DNA of 56,336 bases from Erysipelotrichaceae bacterium (GTDB lineage Bacteria; Bacillota_I; Bacilli_A; Erysipelotrichales; Erysipelotrichaceae), in contig JAISTR010000004.1 of NCBI GenBank assembly GCA_031272515.1, forward strand, positions 1 through 56,336. Reading direction: 5' to 3'. The translations under genes and the position numbers were made by a program. This document shows, one piece after another, positions 50,093 to 56,336 of this stretch (positions are counted from its first letter, which is position 1; the number at the start of each line of letters is the position of its first letter). The notes under the pieces are model-generated. The model was not told the origin of the DNA, ran no database searches, and worked only from the letters and a program-made list of their open reading frames with translations.

Positions 50093-51400
50093 TCAGTTTT
50101 CTTCTTTCTTGCGCTTTGTTAATAGCAGGAGTGCAGATGCCAGCGCCAGCATCGTCGCATAGAGTGAGAGACCATCGGGCACTCCGGTTGGTGCCGGGGT
50201 AGTCGCAGCCGGGGTCGTCACGGTTGGTGCGGGATCATCGTAGTACAGGTAATAGATATAATTCACACCGCTCGCAAATGTTCCCGAAGGTGTTCCTGCA
50301 GTTCCAAGCGAGCAATCCACCGGACTGGCCAGAGCGGTTGTGCTATAGCACTTGAGAACTTTCGGTGCAAACCCCGGGTCAGTTACCGTAAACGCTGCTC
50401 CGGCAGTTCCAGTTGTAGAATACGCTGCAGCTAAATCGTTGTTGTCCATATCCCGATAGTAAGCAGTATAGGATGATCCGGCTACCGCAATCGGAACAGA
50501 TTTAACAGCATTGCCATTATCATTGAAATTCATAATTACTTTGGCGACATAAGGGTCTGCACCCTTCACCAGATTAATGAAATAGTTGTAGCCTCCTGGA
50601 GCAGTGTCCAGTTCCACCACAGCCACTTGGTCCAAAGTAGCCGGGACCAGCTGAGCGGTATCCGTATAAAGGCTCGGATCTACATCGAGAATTTCTTCCA
50701 AATAAATGTTCAAATTCTTTAAATCCTCTGCATGTGAATCAGGATTGCTTCCAGTCGGGTCTGAGGATGTTGGATATGGATCAGGAAGTACATGTTTTCC
50801 AAGCACACCGGTACCATTATAAGCAGGATCCGTTTCACAGATGACGGTAATTGTATTGGTGGCGGAATTATAAGTCAATGTGGTTACATTAAACATTGCC
50901 CGGTATAACGCCGAACTCGGGTCACTACCGTCTCCAAACAACTCCTCAGTATTTGCCTGCAAATAAGCAAGCTTAGAGGCATTTACCGTAATCCTGGGGT
51001 CATTAATTGTATAGGTCAACGTAATTTCGGCTCTGATTACAGCGTCTTTCGCAAAGTCATGGATGTAATTGACGATGGTCGAGCCAAATATCGCAAAGGG
51101 CGAACTTCCGTCATTCGCAACAATCGTATTGATTACCCCTTCAATATCTGAAAAATTGAAATCCACTTCCATGTCCAGCGTCTGACGATCATCGAAATGC
51201 AATAAGTCCTCATCATCTGTGCTGGTAGCATCCAGTGCCCGCGTTGTGATTCCATCACTTTTTACGGTGTAGTAGTAAACATCGGAAATGGTGTTTACAT
51301 CATAGGTTGATCCCTGGAGAGTCAATCCCGCACTGACTGTACTGCTAAACAATCCCAAAGCAAGGCACAGTGTCAATAACACTGTCAATGTTTTTTTCAT
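50093..51400 (-). CDS. Secreted surface protein with TGVxD anchor
   Basis: 435 residues. A signal peptide (MKKTLTVLLTLCLALGLFSS then TVSA) precedes an extracellular part of about 370 residues without recognised domains. It includes DFNFSDIEGVINTIVANDGS and EITLTYTINDPRITVNAS, probably beta-rich. A Thr/Pro linker (TVTTPAATTPAP) leads to TGVPDGLSLY, a membrane span and TKRKKEEN. AAGGAGAAGAGG precedes the ATG, and a TTGTAA/17/TATATT promoter lies upstream. It shares its C-terminal signal with two other proteins of this cluster. Confidence 0.82.
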   Translation of the reverse strand: MKKTLTVLLTLCLALGLFSSTVSAGLTLQGSTYDVNTISDVYYYTVKSDGITTRALDATSTDDEDLLHFDDRQTLDMEVDFNFSDIEGVINTIVANDGSSPFAIFGSTIVNYIHDFAKDAVIRAEITLTYTINDPRITVNASKLAYLQANTEELFGDGSDPSSALYRAMFNVTTLTYNSATNTITVICETDPAYNGTGVLGKHVLPDPYPTSSDPTGSNPDSHAEDLKNLNIYLEEILDVDPSLYTDTAQLVPATLDQVAVVELDTAPGGYNYFINLVKGADPYVAKVIMNFNDNGNAVKSVPIAVAGSSYTAYYRDMDNNDLAAAYSTTGTAGAAFTVTDPGFAPKVLKCYSTTALASPVDCSLGTAGTPSGTFASGVNYIYYLYYDDPAPTVTTPAATTPAPTGVPDGLSLYATMLALASALLLLTKRKKEEN

Positions 51401-51511
51401 ACCTCTTCTCCTTAAAATTTAAAAACAATCCCCCAAATAGTTTCCCTTAACTACAAATCAAATATAGTACAAAACAAACAAGATTACAAGTCTGTTTTTT
51501 TCCGGTTTTTT

Positions 51512-51541
51512 GCGAATGTGGGATTTCATCCCATTTTTCGC
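51512..51541. repeat. Inverted repeat downstream of the YitT gene
   Basis: GCGAATGTGGGAT and ATCCCATTTTTCGC pair imperfectly around TTC. There is no T tract on the side that would stop the YitT gene, so a terminator role is unsupported. Confidence 0.4.
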
Positions 51542-51559
51542 GACTAGACCAAAGAGCAA

Positions 51560-52417
51560 TTAATCATAGGGCTCCTGGTAATAGTTGCCGATGACCCGGG
51601 ATGATTTCATCTCATTGACAAAGGCTTTGTCATCCACTTTCCGGATAATCGACAGCAGCAGATTTACCTGATAGCCCCAGGCGACAATGTACAGCAAGGT
51701 ATGCGGCTGATGCGAGTACATGCCGATGCCATCGATTTTGGTGATGCCATGACGGATCCTCTGAAGAATTGCTGCACTGACCTCATCCGGCTTATCGGTA
51801 AAGATATGCAAAGTCACCAGCTTGTAGCGGTTATGAAACATATTTAAAGCCACGGTGGCGGTCGCCTGATACACGACCGAGTACAGGGATGATTCCAGAC
51901 CATAGATCCTTCCGGATATTAGTAAGACCGCCGCATTCATTATCAGGGTCTCATTCCAGAAAGCGCGGTGGTACTTGTTGGAAAGCCAGATTGCGATAAA
52001 ATCGGTGCCGCCGGTACAGGCACTCGCCCTTAAGGTAAATAACATCCCGCAAGCCGAGACCATACCGCCAAACAGGCAGCCCAGCAAGCGGTCATCACTG
52101 AGCTTAATCACCGGTAATATCGAAGTGAATAAACTCACCAGCAGGATATGCAATACCGAATAGAGGGTAAACTTTTTGCCCACATACTTGAGCACCAACA
52201 GCGTCGGTATCGCATTGAATGCCAGATAAAACCAGGAAAAGGACACCTGCAAATGCAGGAAGTCAGAAAAAAGACGGCTCAGCAGCATCGAGATGCCGCT
52301 GAACCCCCCGGACAGCAATCCTTCTGATTTTACAAAAAAGTTGATTGCGATGCTGGAGAACAAAGCTCCCAGCACCACCAGGGCAACGCGCTTGCCCTGC
52401 TTAATCAGTTCATTCAT
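51560..52417 (-). CDS. YitT-family membrane protein
   Basis: 285 residues from the ATG at 52417. Five to six spans in the first ~190 residues (ALVVLGALFSSIAINFFV; GGFSGISMLLSRLF; SACTGGTDFIAIWLS), then a C-terminal DUF2179 domain from KLVTLHIFTDKPDEVSAAIL to MKSSRVIGNYYQ. Family function is unknown. A TTG four codons upstream lies inside the rpsO terminator T tract, so the ATG is preferred, with GGTGGG as ribosome site. Confidence 0.88.
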   Translation of the reverse strand: MNELIKQGKRVALVVLGALFSSIAINFFVKSEGLLSGGFSGISMLLSRLFSDFLHLQVSFSWFYLAFNAIPTLLVLKYVGKKFTLYSVLHILLVSLFTSILPVIKLSDDRLLGCLFGGMVSACGMLFTLRASACTGGTDFIAIWLSNKYHRAFWNETLIMNAAVLLISGRIYGLESSLYSVVYQATATVALNMFHNRYKLVTLHIFTDKPDEVSAAILQRIRHGITKIDGIGMYSHQPHTLLYIVAWGYQVNLLLSIIRKVDDKAFVNEMKSSRVIGNYYQEPYD

Positions 52418-52427
52418 TTTACCCACC

Positions 52428-52450
52428 AAAAAAGCTCTGCGTCAGAGCTT
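52428..52450 (-). terminator. Terminator of rpsO
   Basis: AAGCTCTG and CAGAGCTT arms followed on the minus strand by a T run. It is only 10 bases from the YitT start, so readthrough may supply YitT mRNA. Confidence 0.85.
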
Positions 52451-52716
52451 TATTTTCTCAAACCTAAACGTGCAGTCAAATCACGGTAACGGACAACATC
52501 CGTCCGGCGCAGATATGCCAACAGCTTGCGGCGTCTGCCTACCATCTTCAAGAGTCCGCGATTGGAATGGTAATCATGCTTGTGCTGCTGCATGTGGACG
52601 GTCAGGCGGTTGATCTCTTCGGTCAATACCGCAACCTGAACCTCTGGCGAACCAGTGTCCCCTTCATTCCGTGCAAAATCTTTAATCAACTGCGTTTTTT
52701 CTTCTTTTGTTAACAT
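52450..52716 (-). CDS. rpsO: 30S ribosomal protein S15
   Basis: 88 residues, standard length: [60 protein letters not shown] and LLAYLRR. It binds the 16S rRNA central domain. GGAGGAAAC precedes the ATG. The leader of about 70 bases between promoter and start could hold an S15-binding autoregulatory fold, which is known elsewhere; here it is only possible. Confidence 0.97.
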   Translation of the reverse strand: MLTKEEKTQLIKDFARNEGDTGSPEVQVAVLTEEINRLTVHMQQHKHDYHSNRGLLKMVGRRRKLLAYLRRTDVVRYRDLTARLGLRK

Positions 52717-52794
52717 GTTTCCTCCAGTGTTAGTGTCCTTTTACTCCGCGTAAACGGTTGAGGAAATCCGTAAACCCAGAATAAAAGCATGATT

Positions 52795-52823
52795 ACTATA
52801 CCATTTCTGACCTGGCATCGCAA
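52795..52823 (-). promoter_or_regulatory. Promoter of rpsO
   Basis: TTGCGA (52818-52823), a 17-base spacer and TATAGT (52795-52800) on the minus strand. Confidence 0.7.
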
Positions 52824-52878
52824 GTCGGAATAAGCCGCAAAGTCTTAAAAATCCTTAAATTTACAGATTTAAAAGCCG

Positions 52879-53826
52879 TTAAGCTACATTTCGATCCAGA
52901 CTCAGCTCATCAATAATATCTTTAATCAATCCTGCCTCCTCCACAATCGCATCCAAAGCCTTTTGGTCCAAAGGCGCAAACAGGTTGGGTTCAAACAGGT
53001 CTTTGCTGCTGAGCGTGCTCATATGCAGCTCTTTATTCAGGAAGGCGATATTGAGCTCACAATTCAGTTTTTCCCTTAAAGCCAGCAGCTTTTCCATAAA
53101 GTGCGGCGTGAGAATATAGTAGGCATCATGTGCGGATTGTCCATAGACATCAAAGGACTCTTCAAACACCGGGTTCTCCAGTTCAATCTTTTCCTGATTG
53201 TCATAGAGTGATTTCTTGGTATAGGGGGACCTGGCATTGCTTTTGCGCTTGTTTTTGTCCCGGATCTGCATATATGAAGTAAAAGTTTTAGGGAAAGTAA
53301 AGATCCGGTACTGTCCCAGAAAAGTCGTTACATAGGTGGTGTGTTTTTCACTTTCGTGCTTTTCCTGGATGTGGATATCCGCCTGGCAAAAATCCACCCC
53401 CTTGTATTTCGCCTTTAACAGGTCGTTGGTGCTGTAGGTGTCACCCCCGGCAATCAACTCCCCTTCCCTGACCTGCTGCCAGTCCAGACCCTGCTCGGGC
53501 TCAAACTGCACTTCACCATAGACATCTTCAAACAGCTTGTGCACCAGCTCTGCTTTAAACTTGGCCTTAAAGGGCTTGAAAGAGCGGACCGCCTTGACAA
53601 TCCTGAAGATATTCACAATCAGCCAGCCAACCATGGCGACTTCCAAAAGCACTACGACAAAAGACGGAAGTACAATATGGATTCCTGTTACAAAGAGGAC
53701 TGCTGCCAGTGGAATAAACAGCAAGGCAATCAGCCAAAAGCCCATTCCCAAAAACACATTCACAAATTTCTTTGAAACTTCAGCCCGCTGAGCCTCAAGC
53801 TCTGCCAATACTTTTTGATCAATCAT
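52879..53826 (-). CDS. DUF3137 membrane protein
   Basis: 315 residues. Two adjacent N-terminal spans (FLGMGFWLIALLFIPLAAVL; IVLPSFVVVLLEVAMVGWLI) precede a long cytoplasmic domain. FEPEQGLDWQQVREGELIAG, YKGVDFCQADIHIQEKHESE and FEESFDVYGQSAHDAYYILTP fit the DUF3137 pattern. Function unknown. A TATAAT lies at 53855-53860 upstream, and AAGGGAAGAGG precedes the ATG. Confidence 0.8.
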   Translation of the reverse strand: MIDQKVLAELEAQRAEVSKKFVNVFLGMGFWLIALLFIPLAAVLFVTGIHIVLPSFVVVLLEVAMVGWLIVNIFRIVKAVRSFKPFKAKFKAELVHKLFEDVYGEVQFEPEQGLDWQQVREGELIAGGDTYSTNDLLKAKYKGVDFCQADIHIQEKHESEKHTTYVTTFLGQYRIFTFPKTFTSYMQIRDKNKRKSNARSPYTKKSLYDNQEKIELENPVFEESFDVYGQSAHDAYYILTPHFMEKLLALREKLNCELNIAFLNKELHMSTLSSKDLFEPNLFAPLDQKALDAIVEEAGLIKDIIDELSLDRNVA

Positions 53827-53862
53827 GTTTTTACCCTCTTCCCTTTCCAGTGTTATTATAGC

Positions 53863-53892
53863 GAAAAAAAATTCTTTTTCAGAATTTTTTTA
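53863..53892 (-). terminator. Terminator of the aldolase operon
   Basis: AAATTCT/AGAATTT arms flanked by A and T runs form a near-symmetric hairpin about 12 bases past the aldolase stop; it can work in both directions. Confidence 0.75.
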
Positions 53893-53903
53893 GGTTCTTT
53901 GCT

Positions 53904-54791
53904 TTATTCCCTTAACGACCCAGCCTTTTGATTCCAACTGAAATCAGGGCTCCAGGCTTTATTGGCGCTGCCATAAAGTTCAATTGCCTGCTTCAGGCGC
54001 TCTTTAATCGCTTTCTGTATGACCACCCACACATCGTAGGCCTTGTTGCCTTCCATATCACTGTTTAAGATTGCCGCAACCGCCGCCTTGCACAAATCAT
54101 TGGCGATATTGACCTTATTGATTCCCAAGCTGCAGGCTTTCCTTAATGACTCGGGATCGGTTCCAGATGAGCCATGCAAAACCAAAGGAAAGTTCCCTGT
54201 TGCTTTTTTGATTTCCTGCAAACGCTCAAAGTCCAGATAAGGCACAAAGCCCTTGGGATAGGCACCATGGGCAGTGCCGATGGCAACCGCCAGCGCATCC
54301 ACCCCGGTCATAGCAATATAGTCCACCGCTTCTTTGGCACTGGTCAAGGCCGCATCACGGTCGTTTTCATAATTGTCCGCCTGTCCGACATGCCCCAGCT
54401 CCGCCTCCACGCTGACCCCGCAGCTGTGGGCAATCTCCACAATTTCCTTCACTTCTTTGACGTTTTGATCAAAGGGCAGTGATGAGCGGTCCACCATGAC
54501 CGCCGGAAAACCGCAGGCAATCGCCTTAAGAATATCCTCTTTTTTATTGCCATGGTCCAGATTGATTGTCACCGGAATCGGGACCTTGTTTACCATATCC
54601 TCCAGAATCCGGATAAAATACTTGGGATCAGGATGCACTCCCCAGCCCAGATCCAGAATCAGCGGGGCATTCAGCTCCACTGCGGCCTCTACAAAAGCCC
54701 TGGCATCCAGTTCACTGTTGATGTTGGGGGCTGCTACCGCATAGTTCTCAGCACTGGCTCTTTGTAACATTTCCTTAAAACTCACTAACAT
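53904..54791 (-). CDS. Class II ketose-bisphosphate aldolase
   Basis: 295 residues. TINLDHGNKKEDILKAIACG carries the Asp and first zinc His, EAELGHVGQADNYEND the zinc Glu region, AIGTAHGAYPKG a zinc His, LHGSSGT the phosphate loop with the last zinc His, and KVNIANDLCKA the end. The set places it in the FbaA/GatY/KbaY family; the exact sugar (fructose, tagatose or another) cannot be told. It sits with an epimerase and a BtpA/SgcQ protein, suggesting a ketose phosphate catabolic pathway. Confidence 0.88.
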   Translation of the reverse strand: MLVSFKEMLQRASAENYAVAAPNINSELDARAFVEAAVELNAPLILDLGWGVHPDPKYFIRILEDMVNKVPIPVTINLDHGNKKEDILKAIACGFPAVMVDRSSLPFDQNVKEVKEIVEIAHSCGVSVEAELGHVGQADNYENDRDAALTSAKEAVDYIAMTGVDALAVAIGTAHGAYPKGFVPYLDFERLQEIKKATGNFPLVLHGSSGTDPESLRKACSLGINKVNIANDLCKAAVAAILNSDMEGNKAYDVWVVIQKAIKERLKQAIELYGSANKAWSPDFSWNQKAGSLRE

Positions 54792-54795
54792 AGCC

Positions 54796-55443
54796 TTACC
54801 TCCATAGTGCCGGCAGTCCGCTGCAGTGCTCTCTTAATAGTGACAGCGGCTCTTTCGCCTGAAAGACTGCCCGGCCCATAATCACCATATCCACGCCGAC
54901 CTCTTCCAACAGCTTCAACAGTTCGGCCTTAATACCACCATCCACAATCACCAAGAGCGAAGGATTGACCTGCCTCAACTTCTTGACCTTGCCCAAAACA
55001 TTAGGCAAAAACGCCTCTCCCCACAAGTCCGGCTCACAGCTCATCAAAAGTACATAGTCCAGCTCAGGCAGGCAGTAGTACAGTGACTCCACCTCCGTCT
55101 TGGGATTGATGGCCATGCCGCAGATCAGCTGATGCTTTTTCATCTGCGCCAGTATCCTTCTGGGATACATCACGTTTTCCAGATGAAAAGAAATCGCCCG
55201 TACCCCCATATCTGCCAAAGGATCGATGTACTCCGAAGGCCGGTCCACCATCAGGTGAACATCATACAAAAGCTCAGGAAAAGTATTTATGACCTTTTGT
55301 ATTGTCTTTAAGCCGAAGGTGATATTAGGCACAAAGACACCGTCCTCGATATCAATATGCAAGACCCCATAAGGTTTGATTTTTTCAATTTCACTTTGAT
55401 AACAAAGCGGATTGGCTGCCGCCAGCGAGGGCAGAATAAACAT
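54796..55443 (-). CDS. Ribulose-phosphate 3-epimerase family protein
   Basis: 215 residues forming the TIM barrel of the family: ILPSLAAANPL, HIDIEDGVFVPNITFG (metal His and Asp; the usual MDG is EDG), YDVHLMVDRPSEYI, CGMAINPKTEVE, IVDGGIKAEL and VIMGRAVFQ. An AlsE or SgcE-like role on a hexulose 6-phosphate is more likely than housekeeping Rpe, judging by neighbours. It starts at the stop of the SgcQ-like gene. Confidence 0.87.
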   Translation of the reverse strand: MFILPSLAAANPLCYQSEIEKIKPYGVLHIDIEDGVFVPNITFGLKTIQKVINTFPELLYDVHLMVDRPSEYIDPLADMGVRAISFHLENVMYPRRILAQMKKHQLICGMAINPKTEVESLYYCLPELDYVLLMSCEPDLWGEAFLPNVLGKVKKLRQVNPSLLVIVDGGIKAELLKLLEEVGVDMVIMGRAVFQAKEPLSLLREHCSGLPALWR

Positions 55444-56267
55444 CAGTATCCTGCTTTTTGGCGGAACTCCTTCACAATCTTCATAAAGGACTTCACCCGG
55501 TTGACATCCACTTCATTTTCAAAGACACCGTCGCGCTTGAAGGTGGTTCCCACCACCGCCCCGTCGGCGATGCTTAAAATATGCTCAATGGTATTCTCCC
55601 GGCTGCCGGTATTGGCAAACACCACCGTATCCCCTACCGCTTCCTTCGCTTTCTTCAAAAGCGAGGTATCGGTGGGAGCACCGGCGGTTAAGCCCGACAC
55701 ACATAAGGCATCCGGCTTGCAGTTGAAGACCGTGGTCTTGGCAATATCTTCAATGCTTCTGGCTCCCAGATAGGCGGAAGCCTCGGGATAGATATTGAAT
55801 AACAGCTTGACATGCTGGGCATCGATTTCCTTTTGATGGCGAACCGTTTCCCCGAAGTTGGTGTTCCATAAGCCGAAGTCACTGCCATAGACCCCGGAGA
55901 AGATCTCTCTTACAAACAAAGCCCCGGTGGCTGCCGCCAAATCCAGGGAAGCCTTGCCATCCCAGAGGACATTGACCCCAAAGGGCACTTTGATTAAAGG
56001 CAACAGTTCACCAATGACCCGTCCCATGGCTGCCAGTGTTTCCTTGCGCACATCTGTTAAATAAGGCAGGGAAAACTCATTGGAGAACATGACGGCATCC
56101 ACCCCGCCCTCCTGCAGTGCCAATAGGTCCTGCTTCGCTGCCTCTACGACATGCTTCATGCCTTTGCTTACATCATAGCCGCTGTCGCCTGGCAATGCCT
56201 GCAGATGGCACATGGCGATAATCGCCTTCTCTGTGCCGATTACTTCTTTCAACCAACTCATACTCAT
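55443..56267 (-). CDS. BtpA/SgcQ-family protein
   Basis: 274 residues; a second ATG two codons in (56261) has better spacing to AGGAGG and may be the start. KAIIAMCHLQALPGDSGYD, EGGVDAVMFSNEFSLPY, PFGVNVLWDGKASLDLAAAT, FVREIFSGVYGSDFGLWNTN and LCVSGLTAGAPTDTSLL mark this barrel family. The SgcQ proteins of enteric sgc operons accompany sugar-phosphate epimerases and PTS genes, as the epimerase here supports. Biochemical role unproven. Confidence 0.85.
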   Translation of the reverse strand: MSMSWLKEVIGTEKAIIAMCHLQALPGDSGYDVSKGMKHVVEAAKQDLLALQEGGVDAVMFSNEFSLPYLTDVRKETLAAMGRVIGELLPLIKVPFGVNVLWDGKASLDLAAATGALFVREIFSGVYGSDFGLWNTNFGETVRHQKEIDAQHVKLLFNIYPEASAYLGARSIEDIAKTTVFNCKPDALCVSGLTAGAPTDTSLLKKAKEAVGDTVVFANTGSRENTIEHILSIADGAVVGTTFKRDGVFENEVDVNRVKSFMKIVKEFRQKAGY

Positions 56268-56274
56268 CTTCCTC

Positions 56275-56336
56275 CTAGTCTCCGATAATTTGAATAAAAC
56301 ACTTGCGGTCGCGCACGCGCTGATGGTCCCAGTCCA
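56275..56336 (-). CDS. C-terminal end of an unidentified gene
   Basis: Only the last 19 codons are inside the window: DWDHQRVRDRKCFIQIIGD then TAG. The stop overlaps the ribosome site of the SgcQ-like gene, so this is the upstream member of the same operon. The fragment is too short to name. Confidence 0.6.
   Translation of the reverse strand, partial: DWDHQRVRDRKCFIQIIGD

Noticed and set aside
51512-51541. Inverted repeat as YitT terminator
   Set aside because: It is followed by A, not T, on the minus strand, so it does not look like an intrinsic terminator for that gene.
52717-52800. rpsO leader as a defined riboswitch or S15 operator
   Set aside because: The leader has two direct GTTTACG motifs, but I could not draw a convincing S15-type pseudoknot by eye.

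Overview
The window is a gene-dense piece of a Bacillota (Firmicutes) chromosome with roughly balanced base composition. Support for that placement: a tRNA(Trp)-type T-box leader ahead of trpS, an Spx-family protein, YitT, YfhO, DUF1700/PadR, RarA and RecD2 proteins, strong AGGAGG ribosome sites, and TTG starts. An Erysipelotrichia-like host is plausible, but that is only an impression from gene style. I see no phage, insertion sequence, CRISPR array or rRNA. One tRNA gene, Ser(GGA), is present.

Layout. (1) Positions 1-4213, minus strand: an uninterrupted 1331-codon reading frame that runs off the left edge. It encodes an acidic, proline-rich N-terminal half followed by six copies of a 110-136 residue repeat I do not recognise. 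Just upstream lies a 53-residue membrane-anchored peptide. (2) 4272-7382, plus: a three-gene flavoprotein/iron-sulfur unit (GlpA-like, pyridine-nucleotide-disulfide-like, DUF1667). (3) 7353-11932, minus: GNAT, Ddl-like ATP-grasp ligase, NUDIX and Maf in one overlapping unit, then a nitroreductase and a YdjC-family deacetylase. (4) 12228-19861: YfhO, MurF with an alpha/beta hydrolase, YdcF, and an unknown protein with NfeD and SPFH. (5) 19912-24718: a small secreted peptide, a two-component system, tRNA-Ser, a deoxyinosine/uracil glycosylase-family protein and RimO. (6) 24833-27989: threonine ammonia-lyase and a PadR-DUF1700-membrane protein operon with a paired promoter-overlapping repeat. (7) 28015-35709, minus: an aromatic operon aroB-aroC-aroEK(fusion)-aroQ-aroF-aroA-tyrA ending in a membrane-anchored amidase. 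(8) 35833-45057: lipoprotein, GNAT, rarA, recD2, two CPBP proteases, mnmA, an Spx-like protein, and T-box-trpS. (9) 45077-51400: three proteins with the same unusual C-terminal signal (TGVxD, then Tyr, a membrane span and a basic tail), one of them only 66 residues long. (10) 51560-56336: YitT, rpsO, DUF3137, and a sugar-phosphate cluster of aldolase, epimerase and BtpA/SgcQ.

The most notable results from direct reading are these. The aromatic operon has a complete-looking attenuator: a promoter, a 10-codon leader peptide with three consecutive Tyr codons, competing stems and a terminator just before aroB. This is ribosome-mediated tyrosine control in a genome that also uses a T-box. The repeat protein at the left edge is long and its two last visible units are nearly identical at DNA level. 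The TGVxD proteins include a micro-protein that is almost nothing but a signal peptide and an anchor. At least four genes have a -10 box only 6-9 bases before ATG and no Shine-Dalgarno sequence, which suggests leaderless mRNAs; a fifth is weaker.
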